This document shows positions 35,899 through 44,136 of a stretch of DNA of 64,000 nucleotides, piece after piece. The position numbers and the translations under genes were made by a program. The notes under the pieces are model-generated. The model did not search any database, was not told the origin of the DNA, and worked only from the letters and a program-made list of their open reading frames with translations. Source of the DNA: Planctomycetota bacterium (GTDB lineage Bacteria > Planctomycetota > Phycisphaerae > Phycisphaerales > Phycisphaeraceae); NCBI GenBank assembly GCA_024276075.1, contig JAJRXX010000051.1, forward strand, positions 26,779 to 90,778, given 5' to 3'. Position 1 is the stretch's first letter, and each line of letters opens with the position of its first letter.

Positions 35899-36118
35899 TG
35901 TTTGTGCCGCTGGTTAGCCGCCTTACCGAGACATCGACGGCTGTGGGCGATCGGTGATCGATGCCGTACTTATCCGAACGTCTGTTTGGTCTGTAACGGC
36001 AACCGTTTTACGGATATTAATCGACAACCGTTGCGTCCCCACAAGGTTATATCGTTCATTTGTCTCTAGGAGCGGTGACGTGCATACGATCCCGCCCGCT
36101 CGATCCAGGAGGCAAACC

Positions 36119-36634
36119 ATGAAAATCAACCCCACCGGTCTGCGTGGCAGCAAAACCCTCGGGCTGACGCTCATCGAATCGATGTTGGCTATGGGCATCC
36201 TGTCGCTTGCGGTCCTCTCGGTGACGTATGCCGTCGTGGCAGGACAGTCGCACGCCCATGCAGGTGACAACGCGATACGGGCCACGGCCCTGGCACAGGA
36301 CTTGCTCGAAGAGATTCTGACGCTGCCTTATCACGACCCGGATGGTGCTTCGGCCCCGGGCCCTGAGACCGGGGAGACCAGCAGGCTGGCGTTTGACAAC
36401 GTCGATGATTTCCATGGTTACATAGAGGCACCCGGTGGCATCACCGATTTCACCGGCAACCTGTACGCCACCGATGCGCAGGTATTTAGCCGATCGGTCT
36501 CTGTCTCGTCAACGCCCCAGGCCATCACGGCATTCGCAGCCACCATCAATGGCATCACGGTCACGGTCACGGTCGCCGACCCGGCGGGCCAAGCATGGTC
36601 AGTGATCCGTTTTGTCCCGGAGAACTCGCCGTGA
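36119..36634 (+). CDS. PilV/GspI-like minor pseudopilin
   Basis: 171 residues from the ATG at 36119 with a strong AGGAGG site; a longer frame upstream is not needed. The leader ends TLG and the mature helix is LTLIESMLAMGILSLAVLSVTYAV, with glutamate at +5. ALAQDLLEEILTLPYHD after the helix matches GspI/PilV. Its stop overlaps the next gene's GTG start (GTGA). It contributes to the tip complex of a pseudopilus or pilus. Confidence 0.85.
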   Translation: MKINPTGLRGSKTLGLTLIESMLAMGILSLAVLSVTYAVVAGQSHAHAGDNAIRATALAQDLLEEILTLPYHDPDGASAPGPETGETSRLAFDNVDDFHGYIEAPGGITDFTGNLYATDAQVFSRSVSVSSTPQAITAFAATINGITVTVTVADPAGQAWSVIRFVPENSP

Positions 36635-37245
36635 AAATATCGCGCAGAAGAACCACACACACAGCGTTCTACCGCCGGTCTGGCTTAACGCTCGTCGAGA
36701 TGATGCTCGCCATGTCCATCACAGCCATGGTGGGGCTGGCGCTGACGACCATGCTCTCATCGGTCGCTTACAGCACGACCAGCCAAGCCCAGCTACGCCG
36801 GTCGAACGTGAGGGGTAAGGTCCTCTCCACACGGATTGATACAGCCATTCGCTCATCCAAGATGGTTCTGGCTCAAGGCAACGACTTCTTGGTGCTGTGG
36901 ATGGGTGATTCGCGTCGGAACGGCGTCCCGAACCTATCGGAGCTGCGCAGGATACAACGCGATGACGCCACCGGAACCCTCACGTCGTACAAAGCCCCTA
37001 GCGGCTTGTCGGAGGTCAACGACACGCCCTACAGCCCGGCGGATGATTTTGGCACGATCACCGCGGGCCTGATGGGAACGGCTAACTTTCCCAGCGAGCT
37101 TTGGGCGACCGGTGTCACGGCTTGGACACAGTCACTAAACCAAACCAATCCGCAGGTGGTATCGTTGCTGAGCTACGCGTTGACCCTCGAGATCGACAGC
37201 ACTTCGAGCACATTTACCAACACGGTCTCGCTGCGTGGCCGATAG
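36631..37245 (+). CDS. PilW/GspJ-like minor pseudopilin
   Basis: 204 residues from the GTG at 36631, coupled to the preceding stop and with GGAG upstream. The leader ends RSG and the mature helix is LTLVEMMLAMSITAMVGLALTTMLSS. The arrangement after the GspI-like gene and the RGKVLSTRIDTAIRSSKMVLA segment fit GspJ/PilW. A role in the minor-pilin tip complex is inferred. Confidence 0.83.
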   Translation: MKISRRRTTHTAFYRRSGLTLVEMMLAMSITAMVGLALTTMLSSVAYSTTSQAQLRRSNVRGKVLSTRIDTAIRSSKMVLAQGNDFLVLWMGDSRRNGVPNLSELRRIQRDDATGTLTSYKAPSGLSEVNDTPYSPADDFGTITAGLMGTANFPSELWATGVTAWTQSLNQTNPQVVSLLSYALTLEIDSTSSTFTNTVSLRGR

Positions 37246-37285
37246 CCGACAGTAATCTATGAGAACATTCGCCAGAGGCAGTTAA

Positions 37286-39091
37286 ATGCGAAGCGTAAAA
37301 GTCCGTCACCGTGAAAAAGGCATGGCGATGCTGCTCGTGCTGATATCCGTGTCGGTCGCGGTGACGCTTGGCATGTCATTTCTCAACGCTCAAGTTACCT
37401 CGGCGGGATTGACCGACAACGTGGTGCGGCGAGCGCAGGCGCAAGCGATCGCTGAATCCGGCCTATCGATGGCACTGGCTTATATCGATACGGACGTCAA
37501 TTGGCGTACGAACATGAGCCACGGCCTGTGGGTGGGTAGCGAGGCGTTCGGCGGCGGCACGTTTACCATCTACGGCGAAGACGGCGAAGATATTGACGGA
37601 GACGACATCCCCGACGGGGATAGCGATCTGGCTGATGACCCCAATGACCCGATGACATTGACGGTAACGGGCACAATCAGCGGGCTCTCACACACGATCC
37701 AAACTGTCGTTAACCCCGCTGGCCCCAAGAAACGCCTGCTGTTGATCGTGCCCGATCCCAATAGTCTTGCCCCTGAGGACAAGGCACGCAGGGCTCAGTT
37801 TGAGACGTGGGATTACGTGGTCACGCTGCTGGGTGAAAACGACAGCCAATCGGTCTGTGATGCCGCCGTGGCGAACGCGGAGGTGGCTTACATCTCCGAA
37901 AATGTTTACTCATACAACCTCAATACCAAACTCACAAACACAACAATCGGCATCGTCTGCGAAGAAACGAACCTCATCGACGACTTTAAACTGTCAAATA
38001 CCCAAGGCTCATACTACTCGGGCTATACCCAAATCAATGTCACGGACAATACTCATTTCATCACCAGTCCATTGAGCACCGGGTTGCAGGCGATCGTCAA
38101 CAGTTCATCAGAAGGCTTGCGATCTATCAGCGGCACGCTGGCGCCGGGGATGACGGTCTTGGCGACACGGTCTTCAAGCAGCGTGCCTGTCATGGCAGTG
38201 ATCGAATCCGGTGGCACGCTGACCGACAGCACGCCGGCTGCGGGTCGGCGCGTGATTTTGCCGTTGGCTGGCGATACTTTTTCATGGTCGAGTCTCACGC
38301 CAGCAGGGTTGACACTCGTCGAGCGTTCGCTGGAGTGGGCCAGCCAACCGATGCTGCCCGGGCAAATCGCGTACTGGAACCTAGACGAGACGTCCGGCAC
38401 CGTAGCGGGCGACTCGGTCGGCAACTCCAACGGGGTCTATCGCAACGGGGTGAGCCTGAACCAATCCGGAGCGATGACGAACAGCAAAGCAGTGCAGTTC
38501 GACGGCGTCAATGACCACGTCGAGGTCCCGCATAACAATGCATTTCTGCTCGACCAAGGCACTTTTGTGTTGTGGTTCAAGACGTTCAACACCACGACTC
38601 GACAAGGGCTGATCTCCAAAGACTCCGCGGGCTTTGACACCGGCGGGCACCTGAGCATATTCATACACGAAGGCAATCATATCGAGGTCCGGCTTCAAAG
38701 CGTCACAATCGGCGGGGGAGCGTCTTATACAATAAAATCCGCGCACAATGTCTTACAAAACAATACCTGGTATCACATCGCTTTCACATTCGGCCCCGAC
38801 GGGATGAAGCTGTACCACGATGGGACACAGGTCGATGCCGATGGGTACACCGGCGGTATGGGCACCAACTCCGGGGGTGTGGGTAATTATGAGCCCATGG
38901 CGTTTGGCGTCATGACGATGAACACCGATGACCTCACGCTATCAGGCTGGAATTATCCGCTTAAAGGATGGATCGACGAGGTGTACACGTTTAACCGGCA
39001 ACTCACGCAGAGCGAGGTGCAGTCGCTCATGTCGGGCCCGGGCGCGCCTGCTGGAATGGCTTACGACGTGCGTTGGGTTAGTCAGCCCTGA
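37286..39091 (+). CDS. PilX/GspK-like minor pilin fused to a LamG lectin-like domain
   Basis: 601 residues, ATG preceded by AGAGGC. The N-terminus (EKGMAMLLVLISVSVAVTLGMSFLNAQ) is a prepilin-like helix, and AQAIAESGLSMALAYID matches PilX/GspK proteins. An Asp-rich stretch (DGEDIDGDDIPDGDSD, about 97-112) may bind calcium. Residues about 148-335 start KKRLLLIVPDP and look like an alpha/beta domain not recognised by name. Residues about 358-590 form a LamG/concanavalin-like domain (YWNLDETSGTVAGDSVGNSNG, FDGVNDHVEVP, GWIDEVYTFNRQLTQSEVQSL). This suggests a pilus-tip adhesin or a substrate-recognition component. Its end overlaps the end of pdxA by 14 bases. Confidence 0.85.
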   Translation: MRSVKVRHREKGMAMLLVLISVSVAVTLGMSFLNAQVTSAGLTDNVVRRAQAQAIAESGLSMALAYIDTDVNWRTNMSHGLWVGSEAFGGGTFTIYGEDGEDIDGDDIPDGDSDLADDPNDPMTLTVTGTISGLSHTIQTVVNPAGPKKRLLLIVPDPNSLAPEDKARRAQFETWDYVVTLLGENDSQSVCDAAVANAEVAYISENVYSYNLNTKLTNTTIGIVCEETNLIDDFKLSNTQGSYYSGYTQINVTDNTHFITSPLSTGLQAIVNSSSEGLRSISGTLAPGMTVLATRSSSSVPVMAVIESGGTLTDSTPAAGRRVILPLAGDTFSWSSLTPAGLTLVERSLEWASQPMLPGQIAYWNLDETSGTVAGDSVGNSNGVYRNGVSLNQSGAMTNSKAVQFDGVNDHVEVPHNNAFLLDQGTFVLWFKTFNTTTRQGLISKDSAGFDTGGHLSIFIHEGNHIEVRLQSVTIGGGASYTIKSAHNVLQNNTWYHIAFTFGPDGMKLYHDGTQVDADGYTGGMGTNSGGVGNYEPMAFGVMTMNTDDLTLSGWNYPLKGWIDEVYTFNRQLTQSEVQSLMSGPGAPAGMAYDVRWVSQP

Positions 39092-40139
39092 CCGGAGACC
39101 GAGTCGCTAGTTTCGCCGCTAGCCGGATCGCCGCTTTCATGCTGCCGGGATTGGCTTTGTTCTGACCCACGAGGTTGAACGCGGTGCCGTGATCGACGCT
39201 CGTGCGGATGATCGGCAGACCCAGTGTCAGATTCACCGCTTCGTCGAAGGCCAACAGCTTAATCGGGATCAGCCCCTGGTCGTGGTACATAGCCACCACT
39301 AGATCGTACTTGCCCGCGACGGCGTCGTTAAAAATCGTGTCGGCTGGAAACGGGCCGTGGACGTCGATCCCCGCGTGGCGTGCCATCTCGATTGCAGGTG
39401 AGATGATGCGACGCTCCTCGTCGCCGAATTGGCCGTTCTCCGAGGCGTGAGGGTTTAGCCCACAGACGGCGATCCGTGGGCTGTCGATGCCCAGCGACAG
39501 ACAGGCTTTGTGGCCAAAGTCAATCGGGTCGAAAACGCGGCCGATGGTGAGTTTGTTGCGAATTTCCACAAGCGGGATGTGCACGGTAGCCAGCGCGACG
39601 CGGAGCTTCGGTGATTCAAACATCATCACGACACGTTTGGTCCCGGTGCGTTTTGCGAGCAACTCGGTGTGGCCGGGGAACCGGCAGCCCGCTAGCTTCC
39701 AGGACTCTTTGCAAATCGGCGCGGTCACGATCGCGTCGATTCGGCTGGACTCGTCGGGCGACTTGATCGCCGCGGTAATGGCGTCATCAAGGAACCGCAA
39801 CGACGCGTAGCCCCCCTGCTTTGTCGGCCGACGGACCATCTGGCCCAGCATCGAGTACTCGTCGTAGTCCAAGACCACGACGCCGTGCACGAGGTCGTAC
39901 CCGGCACGAGGCGAGTCGTGCTGGAGCCGCCACCAATAAGGGTTGATCTCGGCAAGATCGGCTGCGTAGCTCAGTAGCTCGTTCATGCCGAAGATGACGA
40001 ACCGGCCCAGGGCGCGGATGCTGGGGTCTGCCAATGCCTTGACGATCACCTCGGGACCGATGCCCGCCGGCTCGCCCATGGTGATCCCAATCACGGGGCG
40101 TTGGCTCAGTGGCTTTGGTTTTAAGGCGTGCTCGTCCAT
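39078..40139 (-). CDS. pdxA: 4-hydroxythreonine-4-phosphate dehydrogenase
   Basis: 353 residues from the ATG at 40139 (GATGAGG upstream), preferred over a start at 40202. It oxidises 4-phosphohydroxy-threonine in pyridoxal phosphate synthesis. ITMGEPAGIGPEV is the N-terminal signature; FPGHTELLA, GLNPHASENGQFG and MYHDQGLIPIKLL carry the metal-binding histidines. RTSVDHGTAFNLVG near the C-terminus is also typical. No rsmA is adjacent, unlike in enterobacteria; rsmA lies about 9 kb away in this window. Confidence 0.95.
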   Translation of the reverse strand: MDEHALKPKPLSQRPVIGITMGEPAGIGPEVIVKALADPSIRALGRFVIFGMNELLSYAADLAEINPYWWRLQHDSPRAGYDLVHGVVVLDYDEYSMLGQMVRRPTKQGGYASLRFLDDAITAAIKSPDESSRIDAIVTAPICKESWKLAGCRFPGHTELLAKRTGTKRVVMMFESPKLRVALATVHIPLVEIRNKLTIGRVFDPIDFGHKACLSLGIDSPRIAVCGLNPHASENGQFGDEERRIISPAIEMARHAGIDVHGPFPADTIFNDAVAGKYDLVVAMYHDQGLIPIKLLAFDEAVNLTLGLPIIRTSVDHGTAFNLVGQNKANPGSMKAAIRLAAKLATRSPVRAD

Positions 40140-40186
40140 ACCCTCATCGTAGCAGCCTTTGAGCCTATTATACTTAAGGTAACATA

Positions 40187-41251
40187 TTGACAATGGACCC
40201 AAATCATCAACCTGTGGATGTAGCTGTAATCGGTGTGGGCCGAATGGGCAAACACCACGCGCGTATCTACAGCCAACTTACCCAAGTCAATCTTGTAGCC
40301 GTGGTGGACCCGGACGCGGACCGTGCCGGGGCTGTGGCGGACGAATTTGATTGCGCGTGCTACGCCGAACTCGAAGAATTATTAGAGGCTCACCCCGGCC
40401 TGCGTGCCGCCAGCATCGCCGTGCCCACCGCCCTCCACGCCGACGCAGCCGAACCGTTGCTAGAGCGCAAGATCGCCTGCCTGATCGAAAAGCCGCTGGC
40501 ACCGACCGTAGCCGAGGCGAAGCGCTTAGCCGACCGTGCCGATCGTTGCGGTGCGCTGCTGCAGGTGGGCCACACCGAGCGGTTTAATCCAGCGGTGCGG
40601 GCTGTGGCAACGATGGGTATTCAGCCCCGTTTTATCGAGGTCGACCGCGTGAGCCCCATGACGTTTCGATCACTCGACATCGGCGTGGTGATGGACATGA
40701 TGATCCACGACCTGGACATCGTGCTGATGCTCGCCGCCTCGCCGATCGAGCGTGTGGACGCGGCGGGCGTGGCGGTGCTGGGCGAACACGAAGACGTCGC
40801 CAACGCGCGTCTGGTCTTTGCCTCCGGCTGCGTGGCGAACCTCACCGCCAGTCGATTGGCTATGAAGACACACCGAAAAATGCGAATCGTCAGCGAAGAC
40901 GCCTACGTGAGCTTGGACTACGCCAAGCGGGACGGCGTGGTCATCCGAAAATCGGATAACGCAGCGGCGCTCGAAGGTCTTCGCCGTCAGTTAGCAGCAG
41001 GGTCGGACCTGGCAAATCTCGATTACTCCGAGTTGGTCCATATCGACCAACTCACAATGGAATCGCCCGGCGACGACCCGGACCAAGACCCGCTCACAGC
41101 GCAATTGACGAGCTTTATTCATGCAATACGCAGCGGTGACAGGCCGACGGTCGACGCGGTGGCGGGCTACGCAGCGGTTGACGCCGCCGAACGCGTGATC
41201 GACGCCGTCGCACGCCACCGGTGGGAAGGGCTGTCCAGTGCCAGGGTCTGA
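40187..41251 (+). CDS. Gfo/Idh/MocA-family NAD(P)-dependent oxidoreductase
   Basis: 354 residues if it starts at the TTG at 40187, which has AAGGT 8 bases upstream; the ATG at 40193 is the alternative. VAVIGVGRMGKHHARIY is the dinucleotide-binding loop. CLIEKPLAPTVAEAKRLAD contains the family EKP motif, and VGHTERFNPAVRA follows. MMIHDLDIVLML carries the usual catalytic-region histidine. Family members oxidise sugars or inositol-like substrates; this one is not identified further. It is divergent from pdxA across about 47 bases. Confidence 0.9.
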   Translation: MTMDPNHQPVDVAVIGVGRMGKHHARIYSQLTQVNLVAVVDPDADRAGAVADEFDCACYAELEELLEAHPGLRAASIAVPTALHADAAEPLLERKIACLIEKPLAPTVAEAKRLADRADRCGALLQVGHTERFNPAVRAVATMGIQPRFIEVDRVSPMTFRSLDIGVVMDMMIHDLDIVLMLAASPIERVDAAGVAVLGEHEDVANARLVFASGCVANLTASRLAMKTHRKMRIVSEDAYVSLDYAKRDGVVIRKSDNAAALEGLRRQLAAGSDLANLDYSELVHIDQLTMESPGDDPDQDPLTAQLTSFIHAIRSGDRPTVDAVAGYAAVDAAERVIDAVARHRWEGLSSARV

Positions 41252-41395
41252 CCGCCCACGCCGATCGCTCTATACAACAGGTCAAGGTGCGGGCCGCGTG
41301 ATTGAAAGGCCAGATTTGGCCGGTGGCACACCAGCTATGACCGGTGGCACAAGTAGAGCCACGCACCTGGCCGATCTATATTTATAACTAATCTG

Positions 41396-42745
41396 ATGCT
41401 ACCCCTCGCTGACATCCTGCTGCTACTCGCTCTGCCCGTGCTTTTAATTGCCAGCGCGTTTTTCAGCGGCAGCGAGACGGCATTATTTAGCCTAAGCAAG
41501 CACCAGCAACTGCGGTTAAGCCGGTCGAGCAATCTGATGCGTGCCACGATCGCCCCGCTGCTGAGCAATCCCCGCTCGATTCTCATCACGCTGCTGGTCG
41601 CGAACATGACCGTAAACGTCGCGTACTTTGTGATCAGCGCGGTCCTGTTGCTACGGCTGCGGAAGCTCGACGTGCTGAACCCTATCGCCCTGGGCGCGTT
41701 GAGTATCGTGCCGCTGGTCGTGCTGATCCTGCTGGGCGAGGTGCTCCCGAAGCTGTTGGCGTCGAGACGCGCAGCGGATTGCTCACGTCTGAGTGCGCTG
41801 CCGCTGATGGTCATTCATCGTGTCATAGCCCCGCTGCGGGTGGCGTTCAGCGCGCTGATCATCGCGCCGCTGGCACGGCTGATCGCCCCGCAAGACAAGC
41901 CGCCCGCGCTATCACCCACCGAACTCGAAATGATTCTGGAGCAGAGCCGACAACGCGGCGTGCTCGACCGCGACGAGGAACGGCTGCTGCAACAGGTGCT
42001 CGAGCTGAGCCAACTAAAAGTCCGTGACCTGATGACGCCCCGGGTCGATATCAAAGCCCACGATCTGGCGGACGAACCGGGTGATTTGTTTGAATTGATC
42101 CGCACCACCGGGCACAGCCACATCCCCGTGTACCATGAAAATCTCGACCACATCGAGGGGATCGTGCACGCCAGGCAATTGCTGCTGACATCGAAGCACA
42201 CCCCGGAATCGATCACGCGAGCCGTGCGGAGCGTGTTCTTCGTGCCCGAACTCCAACGCGCCGATCAGCTTCTGGCGCACTTCCGCAAGACCGGCACGAC
42301 ACTGGCCATCGCGGTCGACGAGTTCGGCGGGACCGCGGGCTTGGTGGCACTCGAAGACGTCGTGGAGCAGATGGTGGGAGAAATTGCCGGCCCACGGGAG
42401 CCGATCCAGGAGCCCCAATTCCAACAGGTCGAACCCGGCGTGTGGCGAGTGAGCGCGAACCTGCCGATCCACGAATGGCTAGACCATTTCGAGCAATACC
42501 CCGCCATGGCGTCTTTGCCGAGCAGCACCGCAGCGCTAAGGGCAGGGGTGAGCACACTGGGCGGCCTGGTCATGGCCAGACTGGGTCGGCTACCTCGCGT
42601 CGGTGATAAAACCACGATAGGCAACGTAATTATCGACGTCTCCGAAATGGACCACCGTCGGATCGCGTGGCTAACGATCCGACTAGTCAATGGTGCTGAG
42701 GCCTCTTCCCCTTCGCCTTCGGCGACGAAGGAGGAAAAGTCGTGA
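41396..42745 (+). CDS. CNNM/CorC-type membrane protein (DUF21, CBS pair, CorC domain)
   Basis: 449 residues. The N-terminal DUF21 domain has about four membrane helices (ADILLLLALPVLLIASAFFSGSETALFSL) and the SGSETALFS motif. Two CBS domains follow (VRDLMTPRVDIKAHDLAD and AVRSVFFVPELQRADQLLAHF), then a C-terminal CorC/HlyC domain (AIAVDEFGGTAGLVALEDVVEQMVGEI). These proteins are linked to magnesium or cobalt efflux; some are annotated as hemolysin-like. No clear ribosome site. The next gene is a homologue whose start overlaps this stop, so the two are co-translated. Confidence 0.9.
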   Translation: MLPLADILLLLALPVLLIASAFFSGSETALFSLSKHQQLRLSRSSNLMRATIAPLLSNPRSILITLLVANMTVNVAYFVISAVLLLRLRKLDVLNPIALGALSIVPLVVLILLGEVLPKLLASRRAADCSRLSALPLMVIHRVIAPLRVAFSALIIAPLARLIAPQDKPPALSPTELEMILEQSRQRGVLDRDEERLLQQVLELSQLKVRDLMTPRVDIKAHDLADEPGDLFELIRTTGHSHIPVYHENLDHIEGIVHARQLLLTSKHTPESITRAVRSVFFVPELQRADQLLAHFRKTGTTLAIAVDEFGGTAGLVALEDVVEQMVGEIAGPREPIQEPQFQQVEPGVWRVSANLPIHEWLDHFEQYPAMASLPSSTAALRAGVSTLGGLVMARLGRLPRVGDKTTIGNVIIDVSEMDHRRIAWLTIRLVNGAEASSPSPSATKEEKS

Positions 42746-43734
42746 ACGAATCAACCATCAGTCTGTGGTGGACGGTCATGATCGTGGGCATGGTGGGTAG
42801 TGCCATTTACTCGGGCCTGGAAACGGGTATCTACCGGATCAACCGCGTGCGGCTACAGATCCTCGACCATCAGCGTCAACGATCGGCACGCATCCTCAAC
42901 CAGCTCGTGCATCGGCCCACCACGCTCTTGAGCACGCTGTTGATCGGGAACAACGTCTCAAACTACATGGGAACCGCTGCGATGGCGGTCATCCTGGAGC
43001 ACCAAGGATTTAACGATTGGCAAGTGATCGTATTTAACATTCTGATCATCACGCCGATGCTGTTGATCTTCGGCGAGGTGCTGCCCAAGGACCTTTTCTC
43101 TGCTCACAGCGACCGGCTAACGTACCAATTCGCATGGCTATTAGACCTATCACGCAAGCTGTTCTGGTGCTCCGGCTTGCTGCTGTTGATCGAGGGTGTC
43201 AGCAACCAGGCGGCGAGGCTGCTGCACACACCGAGTCCTGGTGCTGCGTTCCACCCCAGACGCCAAGTCGAATTGCTGGTCAAAGAGGGCGTGGGGCACG
43301 GCTTGCTCAGCGACGAGCAATCCGCCATCGTCGAACGGGTCATGGCTCTGAGCACACTGACTGTGGCTGATGAGATGGTGCCTTGGGAAAAAGTTACCAA
43401 GGTCCGCGTGAACGACCCGCCAAGCATGATGTGGGACCTGGCTGATCGGACGAGTTTTTCAAGGTTCCCCGTGACCGATGCGTCGGGACAGGTGATCGGC
43501 CTCATGAGTATCTACAACGTCCTGCAACACAGCCCCGAACAATGCCCCCCGCTGCGCGAGCTGATGTCGCCTGCGCTGACGATCGACGCCACGACTCCGC
43601 TGCGTAGAGCGCTAACCACGTTGCAAACTCAACACGCGGCATTGGCGGTGGTGACGCGAAACAGCAAACCCGTGGGGGTGGTCACCATCAAAGACCTCGT
43701 GGAACCGATCACCGGCGAGCTGGCGAGTTGGTAA
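42742..43734 (+). CDS. CNNM/CorC-type membrane protein, second copy without CorC domain
   Basis: 330 residues from a GTG overlapping the previous stop (GTGA), with a strong AGGAGG upstream. DUF21 membrane domain (MIVGMVGSAIYSGLETGIYRIN, GEVLPKDLF) followed by two CBS motifs (VADEMVPWEKVTKV and LMSPALTIDATTPLRRAL). The C-terminal transporter-associated domain of the first protein is absent, so the two may act as a heteromer. The paralogous pair arrangement is common for this family. Confidence 0.88.
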   Translation: MNESTISLWWTVMIVGMVGSAIYSGLETGIYRINRVRLQILDHQRQRSARILNQLVHRPTTLLSTLLIGNNVSNYMGTAAMAVILEHQGFNDWQVIVFNILIITPMLLIFGEVLPKDLFSAHSDRLTYQFAWLLDLSRKLFWCSGLLLLIEGVSNQAARLLHTPSPGAAFHPRRQVELLVKEGVGHGLLSDEQSAIVERVMALSTLTVADEMVPWEKVTKVRVNDPPSMMWDLADRTSFSRFPVTDASGQVIGLMSIYNVLQHSPEQCPPLRELMSPALTIDATTPLRRALTTLQTQHAALAVVTRNSKPVGVVTIKDLVEPITGELASW

Positions 43735-43762
43735 ATTAATGAGCGTCACGCACGGGGCATGG

Positions 43763-44103
43763 TAGAACTGGTTTCATAACTCCTCTCCCTGTTAGCAACA
43801 TTATGCATCAAGCGGCGGCAGATCGGTGATCTGCACCCCGTATGTCCGGGCGGACCCGGACATACGGGGTGTAGACAGGAAGAATGCCCGGCAAGATGCC
43901 GGGCCTACCGGCTGCTCCTTGTGAACGTGTGTGAGACAAGTGTGAACGCGAACTGCGTTTGACGCAAGTGTTTACGGCCATGACGCATAATGTTGCTGTT
44001 AGGGAGGGGGTAGGGGGAGGGTCGTGTGCCCATGATTTGCGGAGCTTTCACCCCTCACCCAACCTCTCCCCTCAAGGGGAGAGGGGGTTTGAAACAGCTT
44101 CTA
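43763..44103 (+). mobile_element. 134-bp inverted-repeat element, copy C2, interrupted by a second element
   Basis: The ends TAGAACTGGTTTCA and TGAAACAGCTTCTA match copy C1 at 6710. The total span is 341 bp; removing the inner 204-bp element and one 3-bp duplication leaves exactly 134 bp, the length of C1. It lies between the second CNNM gene and the MscS gene. Confidence 0.88.
43794..43997. mobile_element. 204-bp inverted-repeat element nested in copy C2
   Basis: Terminal inverted repeats AGCAACATTATGC / GCATAATGTTGCT extend to 17 bp with one mismatch. Flanking GTT on both sides (43791-43793 and 43998-44000) is the target duplication; a 5-bp reading (TGTTA) is also possible by shifting the boundary. 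The interior holds two strong hairpins (CCCCGTATGTCCGGG... and TGCCCGGCAAGATGCCGGGC). There is no transposase frame. Confidence 0.88.
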
Positions 44104-44136
44104 GTCAAAACCCAAAAAAAACGATAAAAAGACACC

